Below are positions 43,205 through 52,723 of a stretch of DNA of 64,000 nt, piece after piece (position 1 is the first letter of the stretch; every line of letters starts with the position of its first letter). The position numbers and the translations under genes were made by a program. Origin of the DNA: RUG705 sp934101175 (GTDB taxonomy: Bacteria; Bacillota_I; Bacilli_A; RF39; UBA660); the NCBI GenBank assembly GCA_934101175.1, contig CAKOQC010000002.1, positions 186,001 to 250,000 of the forward strand, written 5' to 3'. The notes below the pieces were generated by a model. The model was given only the letters and a program-made list of their open reading frames with translations, did not search any database and was not told the origin of the DNA.

Positions 43205-44288
43205 ATGGATAAACATGAACTTGAAACAAAATATAATGAATTATTAATAACTGTTAAAGATATATGGAGGTCTCTTTGACTTAGATAATAAAATTATTAG
43301 AAAGAAAGAGATAGATAAGATTATTAATGAAGAGGGTTTTTGGAATAGAATAGATAAAGATGATATTCTTAAAGAGAATAGTTTTCTTAATACAATTATT
43401 GATATGGTTAATAAGATTATAAAGAAGATTAATGATAATATAGATATTCTTAAAGAAGAGGTGGATATTGAATTAATAGATATACTTATTACTGAATATA
43501 AAGAGTTAGAATCTGATGTAGAAAAACTTAGAATAGAGACTTATTTATCTCATGAATATGATAAGAATAATTGTATATTAGAAATTCATTCTGGAGCAGG
43601 TGGGACAGAATCTTGTGATTGGGTAGCAATGTTATATAGAATGTATACAAGATATTTAGTAAAAAATGGATATAGTTATCAAGAGATAGATAAACAAGAA
43701 GGTGAAGAAGTAGGACTTAAATCAGTGATGATATTGATTAAAGGAAGATGTGCTTATGGTTATTTAAAGGGAGAAACTGGTGTACATCGATTAGTTAGAA
43801 TTAGTCCTTTTGATGCAAATAAGAGAAGACATACAACATTTGCTTCAGTATTAGTAACACCAGAATTTGATAATAATATTTCAGTAGATATTAATGATAA
43901 TGATTTAAGAGTAGATATATATAGAAGTAGTGGACCAGGAGGTCAAGGAGTAAACACTACTGATTCAGCTGTTAGAATTACACATATACCAACAGGAATT
44001 GTTGTTACTTGTCAAAATGAGAGAAGTCAAATTAGAAATAAGCAGATAGCTATGGAAGTTCTTAAAAATAAATTATACGCATTAGAACTTGATAAGAAGA
44101 ATAATGAACTTAATGGACTTAAGGGTGAACAGATGTCAATTGGGTTTGGTAGTGGTAAAAGAAGTTATGTAATGTGTCCATATACTTTAGTTAAAGATAA
44201 TGAATCTGGATATGAAACAGCGAATGTTTTGAAAATATTAGATGGGGAAATTGGAGAAATGTTAGAGTGGAATATTAGGAGGCAGTGA
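43205..44288 (+). CDS. prfB: Peptide chain release factor 2, with programmed +1 frameshift
   Basis: RF2 recognises UGA and UAA; 360 residues after frameshifting. The first 24 codons (43205-43276) end at CTT followed by in-frame TGA (43277-43279). A Shine-Dalgarno-like GGAGG sits three bases before CTT, and skipping one base restores the frame (43278-44288), exactly the autoregulatory site known from prfB of other bacteria. RF2 features follow: the SPF tripeptide in RISPFDANKRR and GGQ in GPGGQGVNT. Low RF2 favours the shift and so raises RF2. The stop overlaps the first yitT start by one base. Confidence 0.95.
43268..43280 (+). promoter_or_regulatory. RF2 +1 frameshift signal
   Basis: GGAGG at the start, TCT, then the slippery CTT-TGA-C. 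Confidence 0.92.
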
Positions 44289-45193
44289 TGATACTATTTA
44301 AAAGAATGAGAGAAAAAAGAATTAACAAAATAATAGAAAATGTTAATAAGAAAAATATTTTTAAAAGATATTTAATGTTATTGTCAGGATGTTTAATTGT
44401 AGCATTTGCTTTTAATTTATTCTTCTTACGATATGATATAGTATGTTTTGGAGTTAGTGGTATTTCAATAGTTTTAGCTAAATTTGGAGTAAACCCTTCA
44501 ATGTTTATTATGGGTGCTAATATATTTTTATTAATTATTAGTTATTTCTTTTTAGGGGTAGAAGATGTAAAAAATCAATTAGTTGGAGCAATAATTTATC
44601 CAATATTTGTATCGCTTACAGCGAAGATAACTGATTTAATTGATTTTGGAAATATCGAATTTATAATTATTGCTGTTATGGGAGGGGTTATAGCAGGAAT
44701 AGGATATGGACTTATCTATAAAAGTGGATTTTCTACAGGAGGAACAGACGTAATTGGAAATTTAATATGTAAATATTCAAAGATTTCAATGGGAAATGCA
44801 ATGATGTTTGTCAATGTTTCAATAATAGCTATAGGAAAAATAGTATTCCCTTGGAAGATTGTAATGTATGCAATTGTAGTAGCTTATTTAATATCAGTAG
44901 CTACTGATAGAATATTACTAGGAATTTCTAATAGTAAAGCTTTTTATATAGTAGTAGATAAAGAAAAAGAAGAGTTTGTGAGAGAATTTTTAACGTCATT
45001 ACCTGGAGTAGGAAGTACAGTAATAGATGCTTCAGGAGGATATTCAAATGATAGACAAACATTAATATTAGCAGTGGTTCCTACTAAGATGTATTTTATT
45101 ATTAAAGAAGGATTAAGTGAAATAGATAAGAATATCTTCTATTTAGTATGTGATTCTTATGAAGTAAGTAATAGGGATGAAGTATATGAATAA
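44288..45193 (+). CDS. YitT family membrane protein (first copy)
   Basis: 301 residues: about five or six membrane segments (30-215) with GFSTGGTDVIGNLICKYS, followed by a soluble DUF2179 domain (about 220-290, GGYSNDRQTLILAVVPTKM). Function is unknown. ATG 44288 overlaps the prfB stop (TGATG) and has AGGAGG 5 bases upstream. It overlaps the second yitT gene by 8 bases, so prfB-yitT-yitT form one unit. Confidence 0.88.
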   Translation: MILFKRMREKRINKIIENVNKKNIFKRYLMLLSGCLIVAFAFNLFFLRYDIVCFGVSGISIVLAKFGVNPSMFIMGANIFLLIISYFFLGVEDVKNQLVGAIIYPIFVSLTAKITDLIDFGNIEFIIIAVMGGVIAGIGYGLIYKSGFSTGGTDVIGNLICKYSKISMGNAMMFVNVSIIAIGKIVFPWKIVMYAIVVAYLISVATDRILLGISNSKAFYIVVDKEKEEFVREFLTSLPGVGSTVIDASGGYSNDRQTLILAVVPTKMYFIIKEGLSEIDKNIFYLVCDSYEVSNRDEVYE

Positions 45194-46079
45194 GATAGTA
45201 GATATTAATAAATTTATAGATGATTTGCACAAGAGAAATTTTGGCAAAAGATTTTTTATGTTTGTCATGGGGATGCTTATATCAGCAGTAGCTTTTAATC
45301 TTTTTTATGATAAATATGAAGTTATTCCTACTGGGAGTAGTGGATTAGCTTTATTAATAGGTCATTTTGTTAATATAGATAATTCAATAATTATATTTAT
45401 AATAGCACTTTTATGTTTATTATTAGGACTAATATTTTTTGGATATGAATATGCTGCTAAGATGCTTGCAGTTACATTTCTATATCCATTCTTTGTAGCA
45501 TTTACAGCGAAGATAACAGGATATATTGATTTAGAAGATACGTCGCTTTTCTTGATAATGGTTTTTGGCGGCGGAATGATGGGATTTAGTTCAGGACTTA
45601 TTAGAAAAAGTAGATTTAATCCTGGAGGATTTAGTGTCTTATTTGATTTATTAGCAAAATATTTTCATATGAGTATAGGTATGTCTACAATTATAGTTAA
45701 TGCTATCTTAATAGTAGCTAGTGCCTTTATATATGGAATTAATAGTGCTTTATATGCAGTAGTATCATTATTAGTAGCTTCTTATATAGTTGATAGAGTT
45801 ATTATAGGAATATCTGATAATAAAGTGTTTTATATTATTACTAAAAAACCACTTGAAGTAAGAGATTATGTAATGGAGAAATTAAATTATTCAGTAACAG
45901 TAGTAAAAGCTAGAGGAGGATACACTAATAAAAGAGAAAAGATGCTTATGTGTGTAGTTCCTACAATAGAATATATTCAGTTAAAAAGAATAATTAAAGA
46001 AATAGATAAAGATGCTTTCTTCTTAATAGTAGATGTATATGATTCTAGTGTAAAGAAGAGAGTGTTAAGTAATTTGTAA
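45186..46079 (+). CDS. YitT family membrane protein (second copy)
   Basis: 297 residues, with the same layout as the preceding gene (membrane part with NPGGFSVLFDLLAKYF, C-terminal DUF2179 with GGYTNKREKMLMCVVPT). Start ATG 45186 is within the end of the upstream gene. The two are related throughout their length but well diverged, so the tandem duplication is old. Confidence 0.88.
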   Translation: MNKIVDINKFIDDLHKRNFGKRFFMFVMGMLISAVAFNLFYDKYEVIPTGSSGLALLIGHFVNIDNSIIIFIIALLCLLLGLIFFGYEYAAKMLAVTFLYPFFVAFTAKITGYIDLEDTSLFLIMVFGGGMMGFSSGLIRKSRFNPGGFSVLFDLLAKYFHMSIGMSTIIVNAILIVASAFIYGINSALYAVVSLLVASYIVDRVIIGISDNKVFYIITKKPLEVRDYVMEKLNYSVTVVKARGGYTNKREKMLMCVVPTIEYIQLKRIIKEIDKDAFFLIVDVYDSSVKKRVLSNL

Positions 46080-46159
46080 AAATATGGGAAATATAAAAAA
46101 AATATTTAATCTTATAATTATATTTGATATAATAAATAAATGTGAGGTAGGTGTAGTTT

Positions 46160-46852
46160 ATGGATTTAATTAGAATTACTGATGTCCAAAAAACATATAA
46201 AACTGGTACAGTAGCCTTATATGATGTTGATTTAACAATATCTAAAGGAGAATTTGTATTTATAATAGGAGCATCAGGATCTGGAAAATCTACATTAATA
46301 AAAATGCTTTATCGTGAAGAGAAACCAGATAAGGGTTCAATCATGATAGGGGGAATAAATGTTGCAAAATTAAAAGATAGAAAAGTATATATACTTAGAA
46401 GAAAATTAGGAGTAGTATTTCAGGATTTTAAATTATTACCTAGACTTACAGTATATGAAAATGTAGCTTTTGCAATGGAAGTATTTGGATATGATAAAAA
46501 GAAGATACATCGTAGAGTTATGGAAGTTTTAGAATTAGTAGGACTTAAAGGAAAAGTTAGACAATATCCAGACCAGTTATCTGGAGGAGAACAACAAAGG
46601 GTAGTAATAGCTAGAGCAATAGTTAATAATCCTAAACTATTGATATGTGATGAACCTACGGGTAATTTGGATCCAGATACTAGTATGGGTATTATGAAAG
46701 TATTAGATGATATTAATAAAATGGGTACTACAATTGTAATGACAACACATAATAGAGATATAGTTAATACTATGAAAAAAAGAGTAGTAGTTTTAAATGA
46801 AGGTAAAATAGTTCAAGATTATGAAAGAGGTAAGTATTATGAAGTTCTTTAG
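46160..46852 (+). CDS. ftsE: Cell division ATP-binding protein FtsE
   Basis: ABC ATPase that with FtsX controls peptidoglycan hydrolases at the division site; 230 residues. Walker A is GASGSGKST (about 36-44), signature LSGGEQQR (about 138), Walker B LLICDEPTGNLD. The start follows GAGGTAGGTG. The stop overlaps the ftsX start by 14 bases. An AT-rich TTTGATATAAT upstream is a likely -10. Confidence 0.95.
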   Translation: MDLIRITDVQKTYKTGTVALYDVDLTISKGEFVFIIGASGSGKSTLIKMLYREEKPDKGSIMIGGINVAKLKDRKVYILRRKLGVVFQDFKLLPRLTVYENVAFAMEVFGYDKKKIHRRVMEVLELVGLKGKVRQYPDQLSGGEQQRVVIARAIVNNPKLLICDEPTGNLDPDTSMGIMKVLDDINKMGTTIVMTTHNRDIVNTMKKRVVVLNEGKIVQDYERGKYYEVL

Positions 46853-47741
46853 AAGTATTAAGAGATATTTTCGTGATGCTGGAAAGAGTGTTATTAGAAA
46901 CTTTTCTTTATCATTAGCATCTATATCTTGTATAACAATTACTTTAATAGTAGTAGCTTTCTCAATAGTACTTTCTTATAATGTAGAAGAAATGACAAAA
47001 CATGTTAGTAGTAATATATCAATAGTAGTATTTATAGATGGTGATGCTTCAAAAGAAGATTTAGAGAAAGTTAAAAATAATATTCAAAGACTTGATAATA
47101 TAGATACAATAGATTTTAAATCTAAGCAAGATTATGCAAAAGAAATAGAAGAGATGGATGATAGATTTTCTCTTATAGTTAAAAGTTGGACAGATGATAC
47201 AATACCACTTCTTGATAGCTATGAAGTAAAGGTTAAAGATATAGAGAAAATTAAAGATACAGCAGATAGAATTAAAAAAATAGAAAAAGTATCTTCAGTT
47301 AATTTTGGAGAAGAATATATAGAGTCAGTTATTACAATATTTGGAGTAATAGAAAAGATATGTATAGGGGGAGTAGTAGCTTTAGTATTAGTTACAGCTT
47401 TCTTGATTGCGAATACTATTAAGTTGGCAATATTCTCTAGAAAGACAGAAATAGAGATTATGCGTTTAGTAGGAGCTTCTAATATGTCTATTAAGATACC
47501 ATTCTTAATTGAAGGATCTTTTATAGGATTATTTGGAGCAATTATTCCAATAATAATAACAGCATATGGATATAATGCATTATATAATTATCTAGGAGGA
47601 CAATTATTCTCTTCATCATTAGGAAAGTTAGTAGCACCATATCCATTTATTCTTTGGATATCTTTAATATTACTAGGAATAGGCTTAGTAGTAGGTATGT
47701 TTGGTAGTTCTAGAGCAGTAAGAAAATATTTAAAAATATAA
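46839..47741 (+). CDS. ftsX: Cell division protein FtsX
   Basis: Permease-like partner of FtsE, 300 residues. One N-terminal membrane segment (about 20-45), an extracytoplasmic domain (about 50-165) and three C-terminal segments with the FtsX motif TEIEIMRLVGASNMSIKIPF. ATG 46839 has AGAGGTAAG upstream; the ATG six codons earlier overlaps that site. The pair is translationally coupled. Confidence 0.93.
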   Translation: MKFFRSIKRYFRDAGKSVIRNFSLSLASISCITITLIVVAFSIVLSYNVEEMTKHVSSNISIVVFIDGDASKEDLEKVKNNIQRLDNIDTIDFKSKQDYAKEIEEMDDRFSLIVKSWTDDTIPLLDSYEVKVKDIEKIKDTADRIKKIEKVSSVNFGEEYIESVITIFGVIEKICIGGVVALVLVTAFLIANTIKLAIFSRKTEIEIMRLVGASNMSIKIPFLIEGSFIGLFGAIIPIIITAYGYNALYNYLGGQLFSSSLGKLVAPYPFILWISLILLGIGLVVGMFGSSRAVRKYLKI

Positions 47742-47745
47742 ATAT

Positions 47746-47799
47746 AAGAAATAGTGTCAAATAAATAGCAAATATTTATTAGATATACTATTTCTTTTT
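47746..47799 (+). terminator. Terminator after ftsEX
   Basis: AAGAAATAGT pairs with ACTATTTCTT; an inner AAATAAATA/TATTTATT-like stem extends it; followed by T. Confidence 0.7.
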
Positions 47800-47884
47800 A
47801 AATGTATGATAAAATGATAATAGAAGGGTAATAATTTAGATATAAATATATATTTTTAAGAGAATATATGGTTAGGAGGATATA

Positions 47885-48577
47885 ATGAATAAGACAATAT
47901 TAATTAAATTATCAGGAGAATCTTTATCTGGTAGTATAGGACATGGACTTGATTTTGAATATATTAAAAAGATATGTATGGAGATTAAGAAAGTACATGA
48001 TATGGGAATACGTATTGGTATAGTGTGTGGTGGAGGTAATTTCTTAAGAGGAAGAGATGCTCATGAGATGGATAGGGAAACAGCTGATTATGTTGGTATG
48101 ATGGCTACGATTATGAATAGTTTAGTTCTTAAGGATATGTTTAATCAAATAGGATGTGAAGTATATAATCAAAGTGGACTTTATGTTAGTATTATTGATA
48201 AGGTAGATAGTGTTAAAGCTAGAGAAGAACTTGATAATGGGAAGATAATAGTATTTGGAGGAGGAACTGGTAAACCATTCTTTTCTACAGATACGGGGGC
48301 TTCTTTAAGAGCAATTGATATTGGGGCTGATATGATTATTAAGCTTACTAATGTAGATGGAGTATATGATAAAGATCCTAATAAGTATGAAGATGCTAAG
48401 ATGTATAACAAGATTAGTTATCAAGAAGTCTTGGATAAAAAACTTTCAGTTATGGATATGGAAGCAATAGAGATGTGTATGAAAAATAAAATAAAGATAG
48501 TAGTTATGAATATTAATACTAAAGATGGTATTAAGAGAGTACTACAAAATGAAGATATTGGAACAATAGTTAGTTAA
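47885..48577 (+). CDS. pyrH: UMP kinase
   Basis: Phosphorylates UMP to UDP; 230 residues, amino-acid kinase fold. LIKLSGESLSG at the N-terminus, GGGNFLRGRDA, FGGGTGKPFFSTDTGA and KLTNVDGVYDKDP are the family motifs. GGAGG lies upstream of ATG. frr, its usual downstream partner, is absent here; a tRNA-Asn gene follows. Confidence 0.96.
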   Translation: MNKTILIKLSGESLSGSIGHGLDFEYIKKICMEIKKVHDMGIRIGIVCGGGNFLRGRDAHEMDRETADYVGMMATIMNSLVLKDMFNQIGCEVYNQSGLYVSIIDKVDSVKAREELDNGKIIVFGGGTGKPFFSTDTGASLRAIDIGADMIIKLTNVDGVYDKDPNKYEDAKMYNKISYQEVLDKKLSVMDMEAIEMCMKNKIKIVVMNINTKDGIKRVLQNEDIGTIVS

Positions 48578-48654
48578 TAATTAGAAAAATATTAAAATTA
48601 TTTTGCTGATTGGGTATAAATTTATAAAAAAATGAAAAAAATAAGAAAAAAGTA

Positions 48655-48683
48655 TTGATATATTCAAAAAAATATTATATAAT
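48655..48683 (+). promoter_or_regulatory. Promoter of tRNA-Asn
   Basis: TTGATA, 17-base spacer, TATAAT, 22 bases before the tRNA. Confidence 0.8.
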
Positions 48684-48705
48684 GAATTAGCAATCAGCAA
48701 ATAAT

Positions 48706-48781
48706 GCCTGATTAGCTCAGTCGGTAGAGCACTCGGCTGTTAACCGATAGGTCGTAGGTTCGAGTCCTACATCAGGCGCCA
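48706..48781 (+). tRNA. tRNA-Asn (anticodon GTT)
   Basis: Acceptor GCCTGAT pairs with ATCAGGC followed by encoded GCCA; D-arm AGCTCAGTCGGTAGAGC; anticodon loop CTGTTAA; T-arm GGTTCGAGTCC. All arms pair well. Confidence 0.97.
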
Positions 48782-48792
48782 TTAGTGATTGT

Positions 48793-48825
48793 AAGTTCTT
48801 ACTTCGGTAGGGACTTTTCTTTTTG
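48793..48825 (+). terminator. Terminator of tRNA-Asn
   Basis: AAGTTCTTAC and GTAGGGACTT close a stable UUCG tetraloop, followed by a T-rich run. Confidence 0.85.
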
Positions 48826-48907
48826 CTAAATTATCTAAAAAATTATTGTTGAATTTTATTAGAAAATAGATTTTAAATAATTTATATAAAAATAATTATA
48901 AGATATG

Positions 48908-48940
48908 AAAAAAGCATATAAGTAAATATACCTATATGCT
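48908..48940 (-). terminator. Terminator of the 95-residue protein gene
   Basis: AGCATATA and TATATGCT around 12 bases with TTTTTT on the minus strand. Confidence 0.7.
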
Positions 48941-48945
48941 AATTT

Positions 48946-49233
48946 TTATCTTTTTTTATTAATATTGGCACTGTCATTTGCTATTCCGTTGTAATAAGAT
49001 TTTAGTCCTGTATACATTTCTCTAGCATATGTAATGGCTTCAGAAAGTGAATTCTTTTTTACGAACCATTCAAGGTTACCTCTTTCATCTGTTTCATAAA
49101 CAAAATATGATTTTGAACTGTCTTTTGCACTGGCAATACCTACGGTATCAGGTTCGGCACAACATTCATAAACAGCATCTAAAATATTGTTATTAAATAA
49201 CATTTCATTAATTAAAATATTGTCTTTTTCCAT
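48946..49233 (-). CDS. Small conserved-looking protein of unknown function
   Basis: 95 residues, acidic, cytoplasmic, not recognised. It has two neighbouring Cys in YECCAEPDT and an aromatic FVYETDERGNLEWFV segment that looks like a small beta-rich core, ending in a Lys/Arg tail. AAAGGAAA precedes the ATG and an intrinsic terminator follows the stop closely, which supports a real single-gene unit. Confidence 0.65.
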   Translation of the reverse strand: MEKDNILINEMLFNNNILDAVYECCAEPDTVGIASAKDSSKSYFVYETDERGNLEWFVKKNSLSEAITYAREMYTGLKSYYNGIANDSANINKKR

Positions 49234-49368
49234 GATTATTTTCCTTTCTTTTATTGACTTAGTATTCTAGCATATATTTTAGATGATTGCAATAACTTTA
49301 TAAAAATAATTTAATTATTTTAGTATAGAAATTTAATTAAATATCAGGATAGTAATTTATTCTTTTTC

Positions 49369-49397
49369 TTGTATAAAGATGATTATTGTGATAAAAT
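49369..49397 (+). promoter_or_regulatory. Promoter of the HerA-like ATPase gene
   Basis: TTGTAT, 17-base spacer, TAAAAT, 22 bases before the start codon. Confidence 0.65.
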
Positions 49398-49419
49398 ATT
49401 ATCATAGGAGAAAAAGAAT

Positions 49420-51168
49420 ATGATAGGGAAAATAGTAAGTATAAAAGATGCCCATATATTTGTCAATTTGGCAGTCAATATATACAATATAGAGAATATA
49501 ATTGGTAAGAATGTTGTATTTGACAATAAGTATATTGGGGAAATTATAAATTTATCTAATTCAACAGCAGAAATTACTTTAATTGGAGAAATTAATAATG
49601 GTTATTTTATACCAGGTAATTTAAGTATGCCAGCTTTTAATAGTGTTTGTAGATTAGTTACAGATGAAGAAGTAAAAATAATATATGGTGTTGATAGTAG
49701 TAAAGGTTATATTAATCTAGGACATTCTTTTTCTTATAGAAATTTTCCAGTAGCAGTTAATGTTAATTCCTTTTTCGCTAATCACTTTGCTATTTTAGGT
49801 AATTCAGGATCAGGTAAAAGCTACTTTGTAACAAGATTATTACAAGGAATATTTTATGATGCTAGGAAGTTACCATATAATGCAAATATATTCTTATTTG
49901 ATGCTTATGGAGAGTATCAACAAGCATTTAATGCAATTGGTCAAGTAAATAGTAATTTAAATTATAGAGTAATAACTACTAATTTGAGAGATAATACTTA
50001 TGAGAAATTATTTATTCCTTTTTGGTTTTTAGGAGTAGATGATATATGTTTATTACTAGATGTAGATGATACTAGACAAATACCAATAATAGAGAAAGCA
50101 TTAAAATTAGTACTATACTTTTCTTTAGAAGATGCTTCAATTATAGAGAAGAAGAATGATATTATAGCTAGATGCTTATTAGATGTAATATTTTCTGGTA
50201 ATAGTAGTAATGATATTAGAAATAAACTTACTACCATTATGTCTAAATTTTATACAAAAGATATTAATTTAGAGATAAATCTTACTAAAGGAGGATGGAC
50301 TAGAAGTATTAGACAATGCTTATTTGTAGATAATACTGGAAAGTTTGCTGATATAGAAGTAGTAATTAATTATTTAGAACAGTTTTGTTTAAATAATTTT
50401 GAACTTACGATGCCAGATGGTAGTTATATGTATTCAATTAAAGAATATTATAATGCTTTGGAATTTGCCTTAATTAGTGAGGGAATATTTAGTAGTAATA
50501 AAGTATTTGATTATGCTAATATACTTAAGATAAGACTTAATTCACTTATTAATAGTGATTATGTTAATTATTTTAATTGTGAAAGATATATGACAAAAGT
50601 AGATTATATTAAGTATATATTATATAAAGATAATAAGAAGTATCAGATTATTAACTTTAATGTTAATTCAATAGATGATAGATTTGCTAAAGTTATAGTT
50701 AAGATATATTCGAAGATGTTATTTGATTTTATAACTAGTAATCCTAATAGAGCATCGATGCCATTTCATATAGTATTAGAAGAAGCACATCGTTATATTC
50801 AAAATGATATAGATAGATTAATTCTTGGATATAATATATTTGAGCGTATTGCTAAAGAAGGAAGAAAGTATGGAATATTACTAGGAATTATTAGTCAGAG
50901 GCCTTCAGAGATTAGTGAAACAATGATAAGTCAATGTTCTAACTTTGCAATATTTAAAATGTTTCATCAAGTAGATATGGGATTTGTTTCTAGTTTAGTG
51001 CCAGGAATAAGTGATAGTACAATACAGAAGATTAAAATGTTATCACCAGGAACTTGTATGCTATTTGGAAATGCATTTAAAATGCCAATATTGACAATTA
51101 TAGATAAACCTAATCCAACACCACATAGTGATAGTTGTAATATAGATAATACATGGTATGTTAGTTAA
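49420..51168 (+). CDS. HerA-like DNA translocase ATPase
   Basis: 582 residues of the HerA/FtsK superfamily. An N-terminal small beta-barrel (HAS domain, about 1-95) precedes Walker A LGNSGSGKSYFV (about 126-137); Walker B is IVLEEAHRYIQ (about 448) and the later GRKYGILLGIISQRP fits the arginine-finger/sensor region. HerA proteins form hexamers that pump DNA, usually with a NurA nuclease or a SIR2/DUF4297 partner; none is adjacent. It is monocistronic with its own promoter. Confidence 0.85.
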   Translation: MIGKIVSIKDAHIFVNLAVNIYNIENIIGKNVVFDNKYIGEIINLSNSTAEITLIGEINNGYFIPGNLSMPAFNSVCRLVTDEEVKIIYGVDSSKGYINLGHSFSYRNFPVAVNVNSFFANHFAILGNSGSGKSYFVTRLLQGIFYDARKLPYNANIFLFDAYGEYQQAFNAIGQVNSNLNYRVITTNLRDNTYEKLFIPFWFLGVDDICLLLDVDDTRQIPIIEKALKLVLYFSLEDASIIEKKNDIIARCLLDVIFSGNSSNDIRNKLTTIMSKFYTKDINLEINLTKGGWTRSIRQCLFVDNTGKFADIEVVINYLEQFCLNNFELTMPDGSYMYSIKEYYNALEFALISEGIFSSNKVFDYANILKIRLNSLINSDYVNYFNCERYMTKVDYIKYILYKDNKKYQIINFNVNSIDDRFAKVIVKIYSKMLFDFITSNPNRASMPFHIVLEEAHRYIQNDIDRLILGYNIFERIAKEGRKYGILLGIISQRPSEISETMISQCSNFAIFKMFHQVDMGFVSSLVPGISDSTIQKIKMLSPGTCMLFGNAFKMPILTIIDKPNPTPHSDSCNIDNTWYVS

Positions 51169-51258
51169 TAGAAGTAGACAATTATAAAAAAATTGTTCTA
51201 CTTTTTCTTTTAATTAATAGTATTATAGGGGATGATAAACTAATTATAGGGTTTTTAT

Positions 51259-51287
51259 TTGACAAATAAATGTTCTTGTGATAGAAT
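51259..51287 (+). promoter_or_regulatory. Sigma-A promoter of the 172-residue protein gene
   Basis: TTGACA (perfect -35), 17-base spacer, TAGAAT. It overlaps the upstream in-frame ATG at 51278. Confidence 0.75.
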
Positions 51288-51346
51288 ACTACTCTGTCAA
51301 TTTGAAAGACGAGAAATATAAAAGAAATGGAAAGGAATGTGATGTT

Positions 51347-51865
51347 ATGGAGAAGTATTATATTCTTAGTTTAAATAACAATGTATATTCAGAAGTAGAG
51401 AATGGTAAAAGAATTAATTCTAGTTTTGATATCTTTACAAAAGAAGATGAGAATAGCAGTATTAAGATGCCAGGAATGGGACAAGGAATTATACTTGGAG
51501 AAGAACGTGATGGAGTAATGTATTCTTTGATGCCTGATGATGGAATAGTAATTAATTATGTTCCTCGTAATGAAGAGATGGTAGATGAAAATAATTATCA
51601 AGAAGTAGCTTATCCTGGACTTAGTTATTATGAAAAGAAATTTATACCAACATCATTAGCAGTATTAATTCTATCTAGATATACTAAGAAAAATTATCTT
51701 AAGTATGTTAATTGTATATTAGATTTATATAATAGAAATGTTTTAAAATATGGAAATATTGTACCTGATGATGAGAAGATATGTGATATAGATAAATTTA
51801 AAGATTCTTGTGAATATATGAGTGAGTTTAAGAAAAGAACAAAAAATATAAGAATTAAGAAATAA
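51347..51865 (+). CDS. Protein of unknown function, 172 residues
   Basis: Not recognised. A beta-rich N-terminal half (with KMPGMGQGIILGEERDGV) precedes a helical, Lys/Tyr-rich C-terminal half (SLAVLILSRYTKKNYLKYVN). No membrane segment or signal. The start at ATG 51347 is chosen because the longer frame begins inside the promoter; AAAGGAATGTGAT is a modest ribosome site. It is a single-gene unit ended by the hairpin at 51872-51915. Confidence 0.7.
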   Translation: MEKYYILSLNNNVYSEVENGKRINSSFDIFTKEDENSSIKMPGMGQGIILGEERDGVMYSLMPDDGIVINYVPRNEEMVDENNYQEVAYPGLSYYEKKFIPTSLAVLILSRYTKKNYLKYVNCILDLYNRNVLKYGNIVPDDEKICDIDKFKDSCEYMSEFKKRTKNIRIKK

Positions 51866-51871
51866 ATAAAT

Positions 51872-51915
51872 AGATAAAGATAGTTCTGGATATGAAGAAT
51901 TATCTTTATTTTTAT
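51872..51915 (+). terminator. Terminator before the suf operon
   Basis: ATAAAGATAGTTC pairs with GAATTATCTTTAT, followed by T-rich sequence. Confidence 0.7.
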
Positions 51916-51951
51916 GGTATTTTGAGATATAATAATGTCTAGGTGATGAAG

Positions 51952-52719
51952 ATGTTAATAATTAAGAATTTAGCTGTTAAAGTAGAGAATAAAAAAGTAC
52001 TTGAAGATTTTAATCTAGAAATAGATGATGGAAGTATTCATGTAATAATGGGTCCTAATGGAGTAGGAAAATCTACTTTATCTAGAGTTATTATGGGAGA
52101 TAATAATTATAAAGTATTAAAGGGAAGTATTACTTTTAATGGAGAAGATATTACTAAACTTAGTGTTGATGTTAGAAGTAAACTTGGAATTTTCTTAGCA
52201 ATGCAATATCCACTTGAGATAGATGGAGTAAGTAATCAAGACTTTTTAAGAACAGCAATGTCTAGTAGAGAAGGAAAACAAGTAGGATTATATGATTTTA
52301 TCTTACAATGCGAAAAAGCTAGTGATGAATTAAAGATGGATAAAAACTTAGTTCATAGATCACTTAATGTAGGGTTTTCTGGAGGAGAAAAAAAGAAGAA
52401 CGAAGTATTACAAATAAAACTATTAAAACCTAAATTTATTATATTAGATGAAATAGATTCAGGACTTGATGTAGATAGCTTAAAGATAGTTGCTAATAAT
52501 ATAGTAGATTATAAGAAAGAAAATCCGGATACTTCTATTTTAATTATTACTCACTTGACTAAAATATTAAATTATATTAAACCCGATTATGTACATGTAG
52601 TTAAAAATGGAAAAATAATTCAAAGTGGAGATTATAGTCTAGCACAAGAAATAGAAGAAAAAGGATATACAGAATATAATAACGAAGAAACAAAGACAAA
52701 TATTATATCTGGAGAATAA
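51952..52719 (+). CDS. sufC: Fe-S cluster assembly ATPase SufC
   Basis: ABC ATPase energising the SufBCD scaffold for Fe-S cluster assembly; 255 residues. Walker A GPNGVGKST (about 32-40), SufC-type signature FSGGEKKKNEVLQ (about 143), Walker B FIILDEIDSGLDVD. The start ATG 51952 follows AGGTGAT. It heads sufC-sufD-sufS-sufU with gaps or overlaps of a few bases. Confidence 0.94.
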   Translation: MLIIKNLAVKVENKKVLEDFNLEIDDGSIHVIMGPNGVGKSTLSRVIMGDNNYKVLKGSITFNGEDITKLSVDVRSKLGIFLAMQYPLEIDGVSNQDFLRTAMSSREGKQVGLYDFILQCEKASDELKMDKNLVHRSLNVGFSGGEKKKNEVLQIKLLKPKFIILDEIDSGLDVDSLKIVANNIVDYKKENPDTSILIITHLTKILNYIKPDYVHVVKNGKIIQSGDYSLAQEIEEKGYTEYNNEETKTNIISGE

Positions 52720-52723
52720 AAGC

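Noticed and set aside
43205..43279. prfB read as a pseudogene because of the in-frame stop
   Set aside because: The stop is part of the conserved RF2 frameshift signal with correctly spaced GGAGG and CTTTGAC.
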